Source: Methylophilaceae bacterium
GTDB taxonomy: Bacteria; Pseudomonadota; Gammaproteobacteria; Burkholderiales; Methylophilaceae
DNA length: 64,000 bases
Direction: 5' to 3'
Assembly: GCA_013141125.1 (NCBI GenBank)
Contig: JABFRO010000001.1
Span: 1,860,001-1,924,000 of the forward strand
Positions 56,811 through 64,000 of this stretch are shown piece by piece. Made by a program: the position numbers and the translations under genes. A model generated the notes under the pieces. That model did no database searches. It had not been told where the DNA came from and saw only the letters and a program-made list of their open reading frames with translations. Positions within the stretch are counted from its first letter, which is position 1. Each line of letters starts with the position of its first letter.

Positions 56811-57824
56811 CTAGGCAGGCTGTTTGTAATATTCTCGATACCAGGCTACAAACTTACCAATCCCTTCTTTGAGTGGTGTACGCGGAGCAAAATCGATCGC
56901 CTGCTGCAAACTTTCAGTATCGGCATAAGTAGCCACCACATCGCCATCCTGCATGGGCAGAAAATTCTTTTCTGCTGTCTTGCCTATGGCTTGCTCTATG
57001 GTTTCAATAAAGTCCATGAGCATGACGGGCTCATGGTTGCCTATATTGTATAGGCGATAGGGTGCATAACTGCTTGCCGAATCAGGATGTGCATTATCAA
57101 AAGCCGGATCGGCCTCAGCGGTTTTGTCCAGTACACGCACTATCCCCTCAACGATGTCATCGATGTAGGTGAAATCCCGTTGCATTTTGCCATGATTAAA
57201 TACGTCGATAGCACGCCCTTCCAGAATCGCGCTTGCGAACAGAAAAGGCGACATATCCGGCCGCCCCCATGGCCCGTAAACGGTAAAAAAGCGCAAACCT
57301 GTGGTAGGCAGTGCATAAAGATGGCTATAGGTATGCGCCATAAGCTCATTGGCTTTCTTGGTTGCCGCATACAAACTAACCGGATGATCGACATTCTGAT
57401 GCACGGAGAATGGCATCGTGGTATTGGCTCCATATACGCTGGAACTGCTCGCATACACAAGATGCTCTACATGTTGATGCCGACAGCCCTCCAGCACATT
57501 GGTAAAACCCACGATATTGCTTTGAATATAGGCATGTGGATTTTTGAGTGAATAGCGCACACCTGCTTGAGCGGCTAGATTTACGACGCGCTGAAACTGC
57601 TCGCTAGCAAATAGATCAGCCACCGCTGCATTATTTGCCAAATCCATTTTAATAAAACGAAAATTAGCAAACTCCTGCAAGAGTGCCAGCCGACTCTCTT
57701 TGAGTTTCACATCGTAATAATCATTCAGATTATCAAGCCCCACGACCTCATCGCCACGCGCCAGCAAACGTAAACAAGTATGCATGCCGATAAAACCCGC
57801 CGCACCGGTTACCAGTATTTTCAT
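56811..57824 (-). CDS. UDP-glucuronate 4-epimerase-like NAD-dependent epimerase
   Basis: A 337-residue extended SDR enzyme. The NAD motif is VTGAAGFIGMHTCLRLLARG, followed by GLDNLNDYYDVKLKESRL, which is characteristic of UDP-glucuronate epimerases, and the catalytic YAATKKANELMAHTYSHLY. Late features are GLRFFTVYGPWGRPDMSPFL and RDFTYIDDIVEGIVRVLD. It would convert UDP-glucuronate to UDP-galacturonate for the polysaccharide. Confidence in the exact substrate is moderate. Confidence 0.9.
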   Translation of the reverse strand: MKILVTGAAGFIGMHTCLRLLARGDEVVGLDNLNDYYDVKLKESRLALLQEFANFRFIKMDLANNAAVADLFASEQFQRVVNLAAQAGVRYSLKNPHAYIQSNIVGFTNVLEGCRHQHVEHLVYASSSSVYGANTTMPFSVHQNVDHPVSLYAATKKANELMAHTYSHLYALPTTGLRFFTVYGPWGRPDMSPFLFASAILEGRAIDVFNHGKMQRDFTYIDDIVEGIVRVLDKTAEADPAFDNAHPDSASSYAPYRLYNIGNHEPVMLMDFIETIEQAIGKTAEKNFLPMQDGDVVATYADTESLQQAIDFAPRTPLKEGIGKFVAWYREYYKQPA

Positions 57825-57863
57825 GACGGTTGCCGTTTTATTGCAAAATTCACTGTAAGCATG

Positions 57864-59003
57864 TTAACCCAATACCTTTTCATAAACGTTTAAATAGCTT
57901 TGCACCATGGCAGACATACTGAATTGTGATTCAATTCGTTTACGGCTATTCATGCCATGCACTTCAAGCAAATCATCATTAAGAAAGTATTTTAATAATG
58001 TTTGCGCCAAAAACTCGGGGTCTGATACCGGAACCAACGTTCCTGTTATCTCGTTTTGTACCAACTCGGGATTCCCCCCCACATCGGTAGCAATAACAGG
58101 CAGTCCACAAGACATTGCTTCCAGAATGGTATTTGAAATCCCCTCCCCTAATGAAGGCAGGACGAACAAATCCATATTCTGCATAAGTTCTGACACATCA
58201 GAACGCTCGCCGGGTAGCCAAGCAAGATGTTCAGCTTTGGCCGCTTTGAGTAAAGCTAGACAAGTTGCACGAGATACCCCATCACCAATGATGACTAATC
58301 GCGCACGTTGGCGCGCGGTTGGTTCAATTTCCAACAGCCGAATAAACGCGCGTACCAGATTGGGAAAGTCTTTTACTTCAGCCATTCGACCTACACTACC
58401 AATCACAAAAGCAGATTCTGCCGCGAATCCATTTGGGCCTATCGTTCGCGTTTCCACGCGAGGAAAGTATTGTGTGCTATCCACCCCGTTATAAATCTGG
58501 CTTACGCGTTGCGGCCTAGCGCCCACGGTATGTATTAGCCATTGTTCCAAATCCTGGCTTACCGCAATATAGTGCCCAACCAAAGGACGCACCAATTTGC
58601 GCAGTAGATTATATTTACGATTTTCTCCATGCAAATCAAACATATCGCGGCCATGTTCTCCGTGAACTCTGGCGCGAACTCCAGCCGCCGCCGCAACAAG
58701 CTGCGCCTCCAGGGCAGACAGATTGCGCGTATGTACGACATTGGGTTTAAGCTTGCGCAGCAAACGCCACAAACGAAAATACCATGAAATATCTCGCCCA
58801 GCGGGTTTGGATAACGCGTAAAACTGCACATCGTCACGCTGGATGCGTTTGCTAAAATCCGTATAGTCATCCAGACAAATAATCACATGTTTAAAACGAT
58901 CTTTCGGCATGTGGTTAATCAGATTGACCATGCCATTTTCCATGCCGCCAACACGAAAGTGATGAACGACATGAGCAATTAGTAGCACTTCACGTTTTCG
59001 CAT
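57864..59003 (-). CDS. XrtA-system glycosyltransferase, family 4 (TIGR03088-like)
   Basis: A 379-residue GT-B glycosyltransferase. The N-terminal AHVVHHFRVGGMENGMVNLI matches the sugar transferase group recalled as TIGR03088, found with exosortase A. The donor site has IGSVGRMAEVKDFPNLVRAF and LPSLGEGISNTILEAMSCGL. It lies between the exosortase and the epimerase gene; the gap to xrtA is 20 bases. Confidence 0.92.
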   Translation of the reverse strand: MRKREVLLIAHVVHHFRVGGMENGMVNLINHMPKDRFKHVIICLDDYTDFSKRIQRDDVQFYALSKPAGRDISWYFRLWRLLRKLKPNVVHTRNLSALEAQLVAAAAGVRARVHGEHGRDMFDLHGENRKYNLLRKLVRPLVGHYIAVSQDLEQWLIHTVGARPQRVSQIYNGVDSTQYFPRVETRTIGPNGFAAESAFVIGSVGRMAEVKDFPNLVRAFIRLLEIEPTARQRARLVIIGDGVSRATCLALLKAAKAEHLAWLPGERSDVSELMQNMDLFVLPSLGEGISNTILEAMSCGLPVIATDVGGNPELVQNEITGTLVPVSDPEFLAQTLLKYFLNDDLLEVHGMNSRKRIESQFSMSAMVQSYLNVYEKVLG

Positions 59004-59023
59004 TAATTAAGCAATCCCAACAT

Positions 59024-60589
59024 TTATTGTTGTGATACCTGGTCGAGACTTTGTTGAATGGTCGGTAACGCATCCTGAATAAATACCTTCAATGTCTTGG
59101 CTGCTGATTCTGGCGTTTCTTCATAAGTCGTATCGATAATAATAACGGCTCCATCATCACGCTGCCCAAACAAGCGGGCTTTGGCCAGCAGCAGCTTTGC
59201 CAAATAAGGATTTACTGTATATCGACCGGCCAAACTATTCCAGCTCCACACCAGCAAGCGCTGATTGGGTGAGCGTAACAAAGTTTGGCGTATGCTTTCG
59301 CTGTCACCACTTAAAGAAATATTACGCAACTCTTCGCCTACGTTACTCCATACCGGATGCTTTTGCTCAATCATGTAGTTTTGTGAAGTGATAAGCGTTG
59401 CAGCCAGACGTTGTGTGCGGTAGTAGCCCAAGTAAACACTCACCCTTGCACCATTCTTCTGATAAGTTTGTATCTCATAGGCATCCGGAGCAATGTAGTG
59501 CGGCTGCCAATCAGAAAGTGGTTCGTTTTGTTTGACCCAGCCATTGATTACATTGGGTAAGCTAATCAACAACCCTGTCGTTTTCACTGGGCGGCTATCC
59601 AGATAGCTGGTGTAAACAGGCCATATGGCAGCAACAATGATCGTCATTACGCTCGCCAGTAAAAATGCGCGGTTCGTTGGTATATTTATGTTATCTATTG
59701 TCAATTTCACACTATCTATCGGTGGCTCTTCATGATCTTCGCGCCAAAAAGCGCCGATCCAGAACAGCAACGTCATGACAATGCCAAAGAATACCCAACC
59801 ATAAATAAGATGATCGACACCCAATGCCAGCTTCATATCGCTTAAATGCGCAATCATTACAATCATATAGGCACGCAGACCGTTGGCGATCACGGGGACA
59901 ATCAACGCTAGCGCAGAAAAAATCAGCCGTCGCTTGGTGCTGCGGTAGGTTAAATAGGCATACAAAGTACCCAAGGTAAAAGAGGCAATCAGGTAGCGCA
60001 GACCGCTACAGCCCTCCACAACTGACCATTGTCCGCTGGGTATGGTAAAAAATGTCCCCTCACGGAAAACCGGAATTCCAGTTAATTGCAAGGCGGCAAC
60101 AACAAAATCAGCCGTGAACTCCATCATGTGTGGAATCAGGAATTCTCCTGCGGGTACAGCAAAAAATAGAAAACCCAATGGAAAGGCAATATTACGGGCG
60201 ACTTTAGCACCTAGCAGCGTCAACACGGCCGCTGGAATCATGGCAATCAAACAATATTGGGAGACCACCGACACCTTGCCTGCTTCCGCCAAAAGCCAGC
60301 CTAATCCGAATATAGCCAAAACCAACAAACCACGTAAATCTGGATACGGACTTATCTCAACCAATTCTTTACGCTTTGCCCAGACCAGATAGGCGCTGAT
60401 AGGAAAAATGATAAAGCCGTGGGCAAATGTTTCTGAGCGCTCCCATATCGCCACCATAGACAACGCTGTTTGCTGATATAAAACAAGAATAATTGCAATC
60501 GTGGCAGCACCTAGCATGGCGGCCAGTTTCCAAGGTAGGTTAGGTTGGGCAGAAGCTGTCGTTCTTAATTGAGGCGCCGTCAACTTCAT
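59024..60589 (-). CDS. xrtA: Exosortase A fused to EpsI domain
   Basis: A 521-residue inner-membrane transpeptidase-like protease that recognises PEP-CTERM tails and links the protein to surface glycan. The N-terminal ~300 residues contain about eight membrane spans with the catalytic triad Cys194 (SVVEGCSGLRYLI), Arg239 (ANGLRAYMIVM) and His260 (GVDHLIYGW). The C-terminal ~200 residues form an EpsI domain outside the membrane (SYLDSRPVKTTGLLISLP, RVSVYLGYYRTQR). The XrtA-EpsI fusion is the usual betaproteobacterial form. No PEP-CTERM substrate was found in the window. Confidence 0.96.
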   Translation of the reverse strand: MKLTAPQLRTTASAQPNLPWKLAAMLGAATIAIILVLYQQTALSMVAIWERSETFAHGFIIFPISAYLVWAKRKELVEISPYPDLRGLLVLAIFGLGWLLAEAGKVSVVSQYCLIAMIPAAVLTLLGAKVARNIAFPLGFLFFAVPAGEFLIPHMMEFTADFVVAALQLTGIPVFREGTFFTIPSGQWSVVEGCSGLRYLIASFTLGTLYAYLTYRSTKRRLIFSALALIVPVIANGLRAYMIVMIAHLSDMKLALGVDHLIYGWVFFGIVMTLLFWIGAFWREDHEEPPIDSVKLTIDNINIPTNRAFLLASVMTIIVAAIWPVYTSYLDSRPVKTTGLLISLPNVINGWVKQNEPLSDWQPHYIAPDAYEIQTYQKNGARVSVYLGYYRTQRLAATLITSQNYMIEQKHPVWSNVGEELRNISLSGDSESIRQTLLRSPNQRLLVWSWNSLAGRYTVNPYLAKLLLAKARLFGQRDDGAVIIIDTTYEETPESAAKTLKVFIQDALPTIQQSLDQVSQQ

Positions 60590-61842
60590 TGTTGTATTTC
60601 CTTGTGATTTATGGCCAGCTTTAGCTTTTTCGCTGCCCAGGGTTCAGACGTTTCTGCAAGTAATGTCTCAACCTGCATTAAATTATTATTCCAATCATAA
60701 TCTTTCAGGATGCGCCCACGCGCAGCACTCGCTATCATATGGTCAGCTTGATCGGCCAATAATGCGGAAATTATCTGAATGTATTCCTGATTATCGTCCG
60801 CAATATAAAACTCTGTACCCGATGTGGCCTGAATACCTTCAGCCGCCTGCGGTGAAGCCACCACAACCCTTGCCATCGCCATGGCTTCCAACACTTTATT
60901 CTGCAAGCCCCTGGCGATACGTAATGGTGCAACAGCCAACCTTGCATGCGCCAGATATGGCCGAATATCGGCAACAGTTCCAGTCACCACAACTCCGGGC
61001 AGCTTTGCCAACTCTTGAACGGCTGGATTCGGGCGTGAGCCAACAATATAAAAACGTGCCTGAGGAAATTTGGCAAAAATCGCGGGGAAAATCTCTTCAG
61101 AAAACCAGCGCACAGCATCTACATTGGGCCAATAATCCATCGCACCGGTAAACACCAATGCTTGCTCATCATCTGAATAAAGCTTGGGGTAAACGCGCTC
61201 GGGAGAAAAGTAATCTGCATCAACACCATTACTAAAATAGCTGGTTTTGCTAGCACTTTCCGGTGCTAATTGTTGAAACAACTCCGCCTCCGCGCGCGAA
61301 ACAAACAAGGAAGCATCAAACTGCAATGCAACTTCTCGTTCATAATCCAGCAATAACCTACCTTCGCGGCGATACAGCCAGGACAGCGGCCAATGCTTGC
61401 TTTCCGCATATTGATTCCATTTGTCTGAATCAATATCAACAAAATCAATGACACGCCGTGCATCATCAATATGCTGCACATATTGCGCCATGGCTGAGGA
61501 AAAAATCAGCACATGTTGAATAGACCCCGAAGCGAGTAGGTTATCCACCCAGTGTTGCAAGTCCGCATTCTGGTAATAAGGTAACGTCAGCGCTCTACCG
61601 GTAAGCAATCCAGATAAGCTACACAAACGCGAAATGGCAGGGTTTAGTTTGGCAAAATGCGTTTCACCACAATAGGCTTTTACCGCATCCACATGTTGCC
61701 AATCCGCTTCATCGTCAATAAAAGTACCTAAGTGCACCCGGTAATACTGACTCAAGTATTTGAGCAAGTGGAATGAGCGAATTTTATCGCCCTTGTTGGG
61801 CGGATAAGGCATACGGTGGGTGAGATACAGCAGCTCGCGCAT
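60586..61842 (-). CDS. XrtA-system glycosyltransferase, family 4 (TIGR03087-like)
   Basis: A 418-residue GT-B glycosyltransferase that starts RELLYLTHRMPYPPNKGDKI, the signature of the exosortase A-associated sugar transferase group recalled as TIGR03087. Donor-site elements are LVFTGAMDYWPNVDAVRWFS and RIARGLQNKVLEAMAMARVV. It overlaps the xrtA start by four bases, so is translated directly before it. Confidence 0.93.
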   Translation of the reverse strand: MRELLYLTHRMPYPPNKGDKIRSFHLLKYLSQYYRVHLGTFIDDEADWQHVDAVKAYCGETHFAKLNPAISRLCSLSGLLTGRALTLPYYQNADLQHWVDNLLASGSIQHVLIFSSAMAQYVQHIDDARRVIDFVDIDSDKWNQYAESKHWPLSWLYRREGRLLLDYEREVALQFDASLFVSRAEAELFQQLAPESASKTSYFSNGVDADYFSPERVYPKLYSDDEQALVFTGAMDYWPNVDAVRWFSEEIFPAIFAKFPQARFYIVGSRPNPAVQELAKLPGVVVTGTVADIRPYLAHARLAVAPLRIARGLQNKVLEAMAMARVVVASPQAAEGIQATSGTEFYIADDNQEYIQIISALLADQADHMIASAARGRILKDYDWNNNLMQVETLLAETSEPWAAKKLKLAINHKEIQQ

Positions 61843-61849
61843 CTGCCAT

Positions 61850-62893
61850 TCAGCCCAGATTTTTTACGATGAATGGCCCTAACGCGTTAGCGACAGGCAT
61901 TGGCAACTTACGCCACATTTTGATAAATAAACTGTATTTTGGGTTGGTTGGATTATGTTCCGGGATACCTTTTGCATTCACCAGATAATACTCATAATGC
62001 AACTGCGTAGGCTCAAATCCCCAGTTCTTTTTAAAGTCAAATTGCCCGGTGCCACGCTTGCTACGTCCATAATCAAATACACGATAACCACGCTCACAAG
62101 CCCTACGCATAAGCTCCCAATACTTGAAGTCATTGGCGGCCAGATGACGCGCATCCTCTGCATCCCCCGCGTAATATGGCAACACTTCATCCCTGAAGTA
62201 AAAGCTAAGCACACTGCTGACCACTTTGCCTTCATGAAGCACCGTCAACACTTCACAATCCTTGCCGAAGACTTCACGCAATAGCGCAAAATAACGTTTG
62301 GGCAACGCAGGCGTACCATGGCGCTTTACGTTATCCGCGAACAGCGCAAAAAAACGATCCACGCCACGATCCAACTCGCTGACCAAGCCATTCTTGATAC
62401 CTTTGCGCACCATGGTGCGCCGCCGTTGCGGGATAGCCAGCATGTTTTTCTCCATGTCCGGGTCTATCGCTTTGCGAAAAGTGAAATACAAATCTTGACT
62501 AGGCCAATCAGCATGAGACGGCTTGAATTGGCGGTATTCCAGATGCCCAACATTCAACTCCCGTGCCAGTTTTTGTGCGTGTTGATCCAATGCGCTGCGC
62601 GCCTCTTCATCATCCGCCACAATGCCGCCATAAACACAAAACGCATTGGAAATTAGCGAATGTCCAAACAAAAAACTTTTTATTTCAGTGAGTGGGAGTA
62701 CACCAACAATCTCACCAGCACGCTGTGCTAATAAAAAATGCGTGCGATGACCGAAGGCTTTTTCAATAACGATTTTCCAGCCTGCACGATGAAAAAAAGT
62801 AGCTTCCGCACAACGTTCAACAAAACTATCCCAGCGCTCAAAATCCGCATGAGCTAACTTATTAACAACAACTGAATGGGCATTTGCTTTCAC
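61850..62893 (-). CDS. FemAB-like protein, XrtA system-associated
   Basis: A 347-residue member of the FemAB/GNAT-like superfamily, matching the XrtA-associated group (TIGR03019, by recall). Seen are TFFHRAGWKIVIEKAFGHRT, RTMVRKGIKNGLVSELDRG and YRVFDYGRSKRGTGQFDFKK, followed by a C-terminal membrane-proximal helix. Relatives add amino acids to peptidoglycan; here a role in amino-acyl or acyl transfer to the glycan is an inference. It overlaps the deacetylase gene by four bases. Confidence 0.92.
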   Translation of the reverse strand: MKANAHSVVVNKLAHADFERWDSFVERCAEATFFHRAGWKIVIEKAFGHRTHFLLAQRAGEIVGVLPLTEIKSFLFGHSLISNAFCVYGGIVADDEEARSALDQHAQKLARELNVGHLEYRQFKPSHADWPSQDLYFTFRKAIDPDMEKNMLAIPQRRRTMVRKGIKNGLVSELDRGVDRFFALFADNVKRHGTPALPKRYFALLREVFGKDCEVLTVLHEGKVVSSVLSFYFRDEVLPYYAGDAEDARHLAANDFKYWELMRRACERGYRVFDYGRSKRGTGQFDFKKNWGFEPTQLHYEYYLVNAKGIPEHNPTNPKYSLFIKMWRKLPMPVANALGPFIVKNLG

Positions 62894-63768
62894 AATTTGT
62901 CACCCAAAAAAACATGATCCATACGCCCCCATTGAAAATCATCCAGTAATGAGCGTATACGCGATTCAGTACGGGACAGATTCACATAATGGCGAAAACG
63001 GGTTTTCAAGCTGATATTTTTCTGTCTGGGCTGTTTATCGTCAATCTCCCAGGGATGAAAGTAAAAAATACAGGCCTGCTGGTCGGTGTAATTGACACGC
63101 TTCATCAAACTGCGTGAAAGCTGATATGGCAGTAAACGAAAGAACCCCCCGCCACTTGCTGGATAATTACGCCCAAAAAATTCTGCTGTAGTGGGGGGCA
63201 GCTCAATCAAACCACCTTCTCCGCGTGGATGAAATTTGAAGCGCGGCGCATCCGGCATACCATAGTGATCGTGCTGAACGGGATAAATGCTGGAGCTGTA
63301 AAGATAACCAGCCTCCTGCAAACTATCCAGCGCCCATAGATTACGAGTTCCTATCGAAAAACTGGGCGCGCGATAACCTATAACAGTTTGACCACTCAAG
63401 TCTTCCAAAAGCTTTTTGCTACGAGTAATGTCATCCAGAAACTCGCTTTGACTTTGATCGGAGGCACGCAGATGCTGGTAACCATGACTCGCCAGCTCGT
63501 GACCATTATCGACTATATTGCGCACAATTTGCGGATAACGTTCGGCGATCCAACCCAAGGTAAAAAAGGTCGCTTTAACTTGTTTTTCATCGAGCAAAGC
63601 CAGAATACGTGCCATGTTTTGCTCTATTCGACATGGCAAATGCTCCCAGCTTTCGCGTGAAATATGCGGCGCAAAGGCCGAAACCTGAAAATAATCCTCC
63701 ACATCAATGGTCATTGCGTTGCGTATCGACACAGGCATAGTTTTCTTCGAATCAGTATGCGTTTGCAT
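62890..63768 (-). CDS. XrtA-system polysaccharide deacetylase
   Basis: A 292-residue NodB-domain esterase of the exosortase A-associated group (TIGR03006, by recall). Motif 1 is MTIDVEDYFQVSAFAPHISR, motif 2 GHELASHGYQHLR, motif 3 GYRAPSFSIG, and the C-terminal CIFYFHPWEID is also typical. It should remove N-acetyl groups from the polysaccharide. ATG 63768 is taken as the start; ATG 63714, right before the conserved region, is an alternative. Confidence 0.92.
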   Translation of the reverse strand: MQTHTDSKKTMPVSIRNAMTIDVEDYFQVSAFAPHISRESWEHLPCRIEQNMARILALLDEKQVKATFFTLGWIAERYPQIVRNIVDNGHELASHGYQHLRASDQSQSEFLDDITRSKKLLEDLSGQTVIGYRAPSFSIGTRNLWALDSLQEAGYLYSSSIYPVQHDHYGMPDAPRFKFHPRGEGGLIELPPTTAEFFGRNYPASGGGFFRLLPYQLSRSLMKRVNYTDQQACIFYFHPWEIDDKQPRQKNISLKTRFRHYVNLSRTESRIRSLLDDFQWGRMDHVFLGDKL

Positions 63769-63771
63769 CAA

Positions 63772-64000
63772 TCAGACTACCTGACCGCTTTCCAGCCAAA
63801 CACTTATTGCTGCCGCTATGCGTGTTGAAGCTTGCCCATCCCAATATTCAGGTACTCTGCCCGCTTTTCCCTCTCCGCGCATGACTTCCTTAAAGGCCGC
63901 CAAAATTCTGGCTGGATCCTGACCGGCGACGGTGTTAGTGCCTTCATCCACGGTAATCGGCCTTTCCGTATTGTTTCTGAGCGTGATACACGGTACACCC
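63772..64000 (-). CDS. wecB: UDP-N-acetylglucosamine 2-epimerase, C-terminal part (partial)
   Basis: The last ~75 residues of a non-hydrolysing UDP-GlcNAc 2-epimerase, cut by the right edge. The translated minus strand reads GVPCITLRNNTERPITVDEG and TNTVAGQDPARILAAF, which is the conserved C-terminal region of the family, then ends with SVWLESGQVV. The product UDP-ManNAc would supply a sugar for the polysaccharide. It heads the visible XrtA cluster and ends three bases before the deacetylase start. Confidence 0.9.
   Translation of the reverse strand, partial: GVPCITLRNNTERPITVDEGTNTVAGQDPARILAAFKEVMRGEGKAGRVPEYWDGQASTRIAAAISVWLESGQVV

Noticed and set aside
63816-63998. A 60-residue minus-strand frame at the right edge
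   Set aside because: The correct frame in the same DNA gives the conserved C-terminus of UDP-GlcNAc 2-epimerase; this frame is a shadow.

Overview
The window reads as one contiguous stretch of a betaproteobacterial chromosome. Gene content and order (mrdA-rodA-rlpA-dacA-dat-ybeD-lipB-lipA; yebC-ruvC-ruvA; rplM-rpsI; ubiC-ubiA; an exosortase A polysaccharide locus; a hoxFUYHW soluble hydrogenase) fit the Nitrosomonadales, and the hydrogenase plus phosphoketolase and XrtA locus would suit a Gallionellaceae-type chemolithoautotroph (Nitrotoga or Sideroxydans-like). That placement is an inference from recalled gene content, not from a search. No rRNA, tRNA or CRISPR array was seen.

Left part (1-22.4 kb) is housekeeping. 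Plus strand: elongasome and cell-wall genes (mrdA, rodA, rlpA, dacA, a frameshifted dat), lipoate synthesis (ybeD, lipB, lipA), argS, a SPOR protein, dsbA, an SDR, tsaB-rimI-udg, lemA with two TPM-domain genes, proS, a lytic transglycosylase and rplM-rpsI. rplM has a near-consensus sigma-70 promoter and rpsI ends in a symmetrical terminator. priA and yebC-ruvC-ruvA lie on the minus strand.

Middle part (22.5-34.5 kb) is an energy-metabolism block made of two divergent operons. hoxF-hoxU-hoxY-hoxH-hoxW (minus) encodes an NAD-reducing group 3d [NiFe] hydrogenase with its protease. xfp - small unknown gene - ackA - glgP (plus) encodes phosphoketolase, acetate kinase and glycogen phosphorylase. 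They share a 566-bp, AT-rich intergenic region with several inverted and direct repeats. Together they could ferment stored glycogen to acetate with ATP from acetyl phosphate, while the hydrogenase balances NADH against H2.

Next (34.5-38.2 kb, minus) come a U32/TrhP-type tRNA hydroxylation protein, a YjbQ protein, ubiA, ubiC and a small membrane protein.

Right part (38.4-64 kb, all minus) is a large exopolysaccharide locus. Its right half (48.8-64 kb) is a tightly packed exosortase A (XrtA/EpsH) cluster: UDP-GlcNAc 2-epimerase (partial), polysaccharide deacetylase, FemAB-like protein, three system-specific glycosyltransferases, XrtA-EpsI fusion, UDP-glucuronate epimerase, asparagine-synthetase-like amidotransferase, methyltransferase, CapK-like ligase and O-antigen-ligase-like protein. 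Its left half is a variable cassette: an ABC polysaccharide exporter (wzm, wzt) split by toxin-antitoxin genes, then pyruvyl transferase, WbsX-like, glycosyltransferase and deacetylase genes, ending in an IS481-family relic and a TPR gene. Much of this cassette is AT-rich, and three of its genes carry single-base frameshifts at short homopolymers. With dat at 4.5 kb the window holds four such frameshifts, so sequencing error must be weighed against real gene decay.
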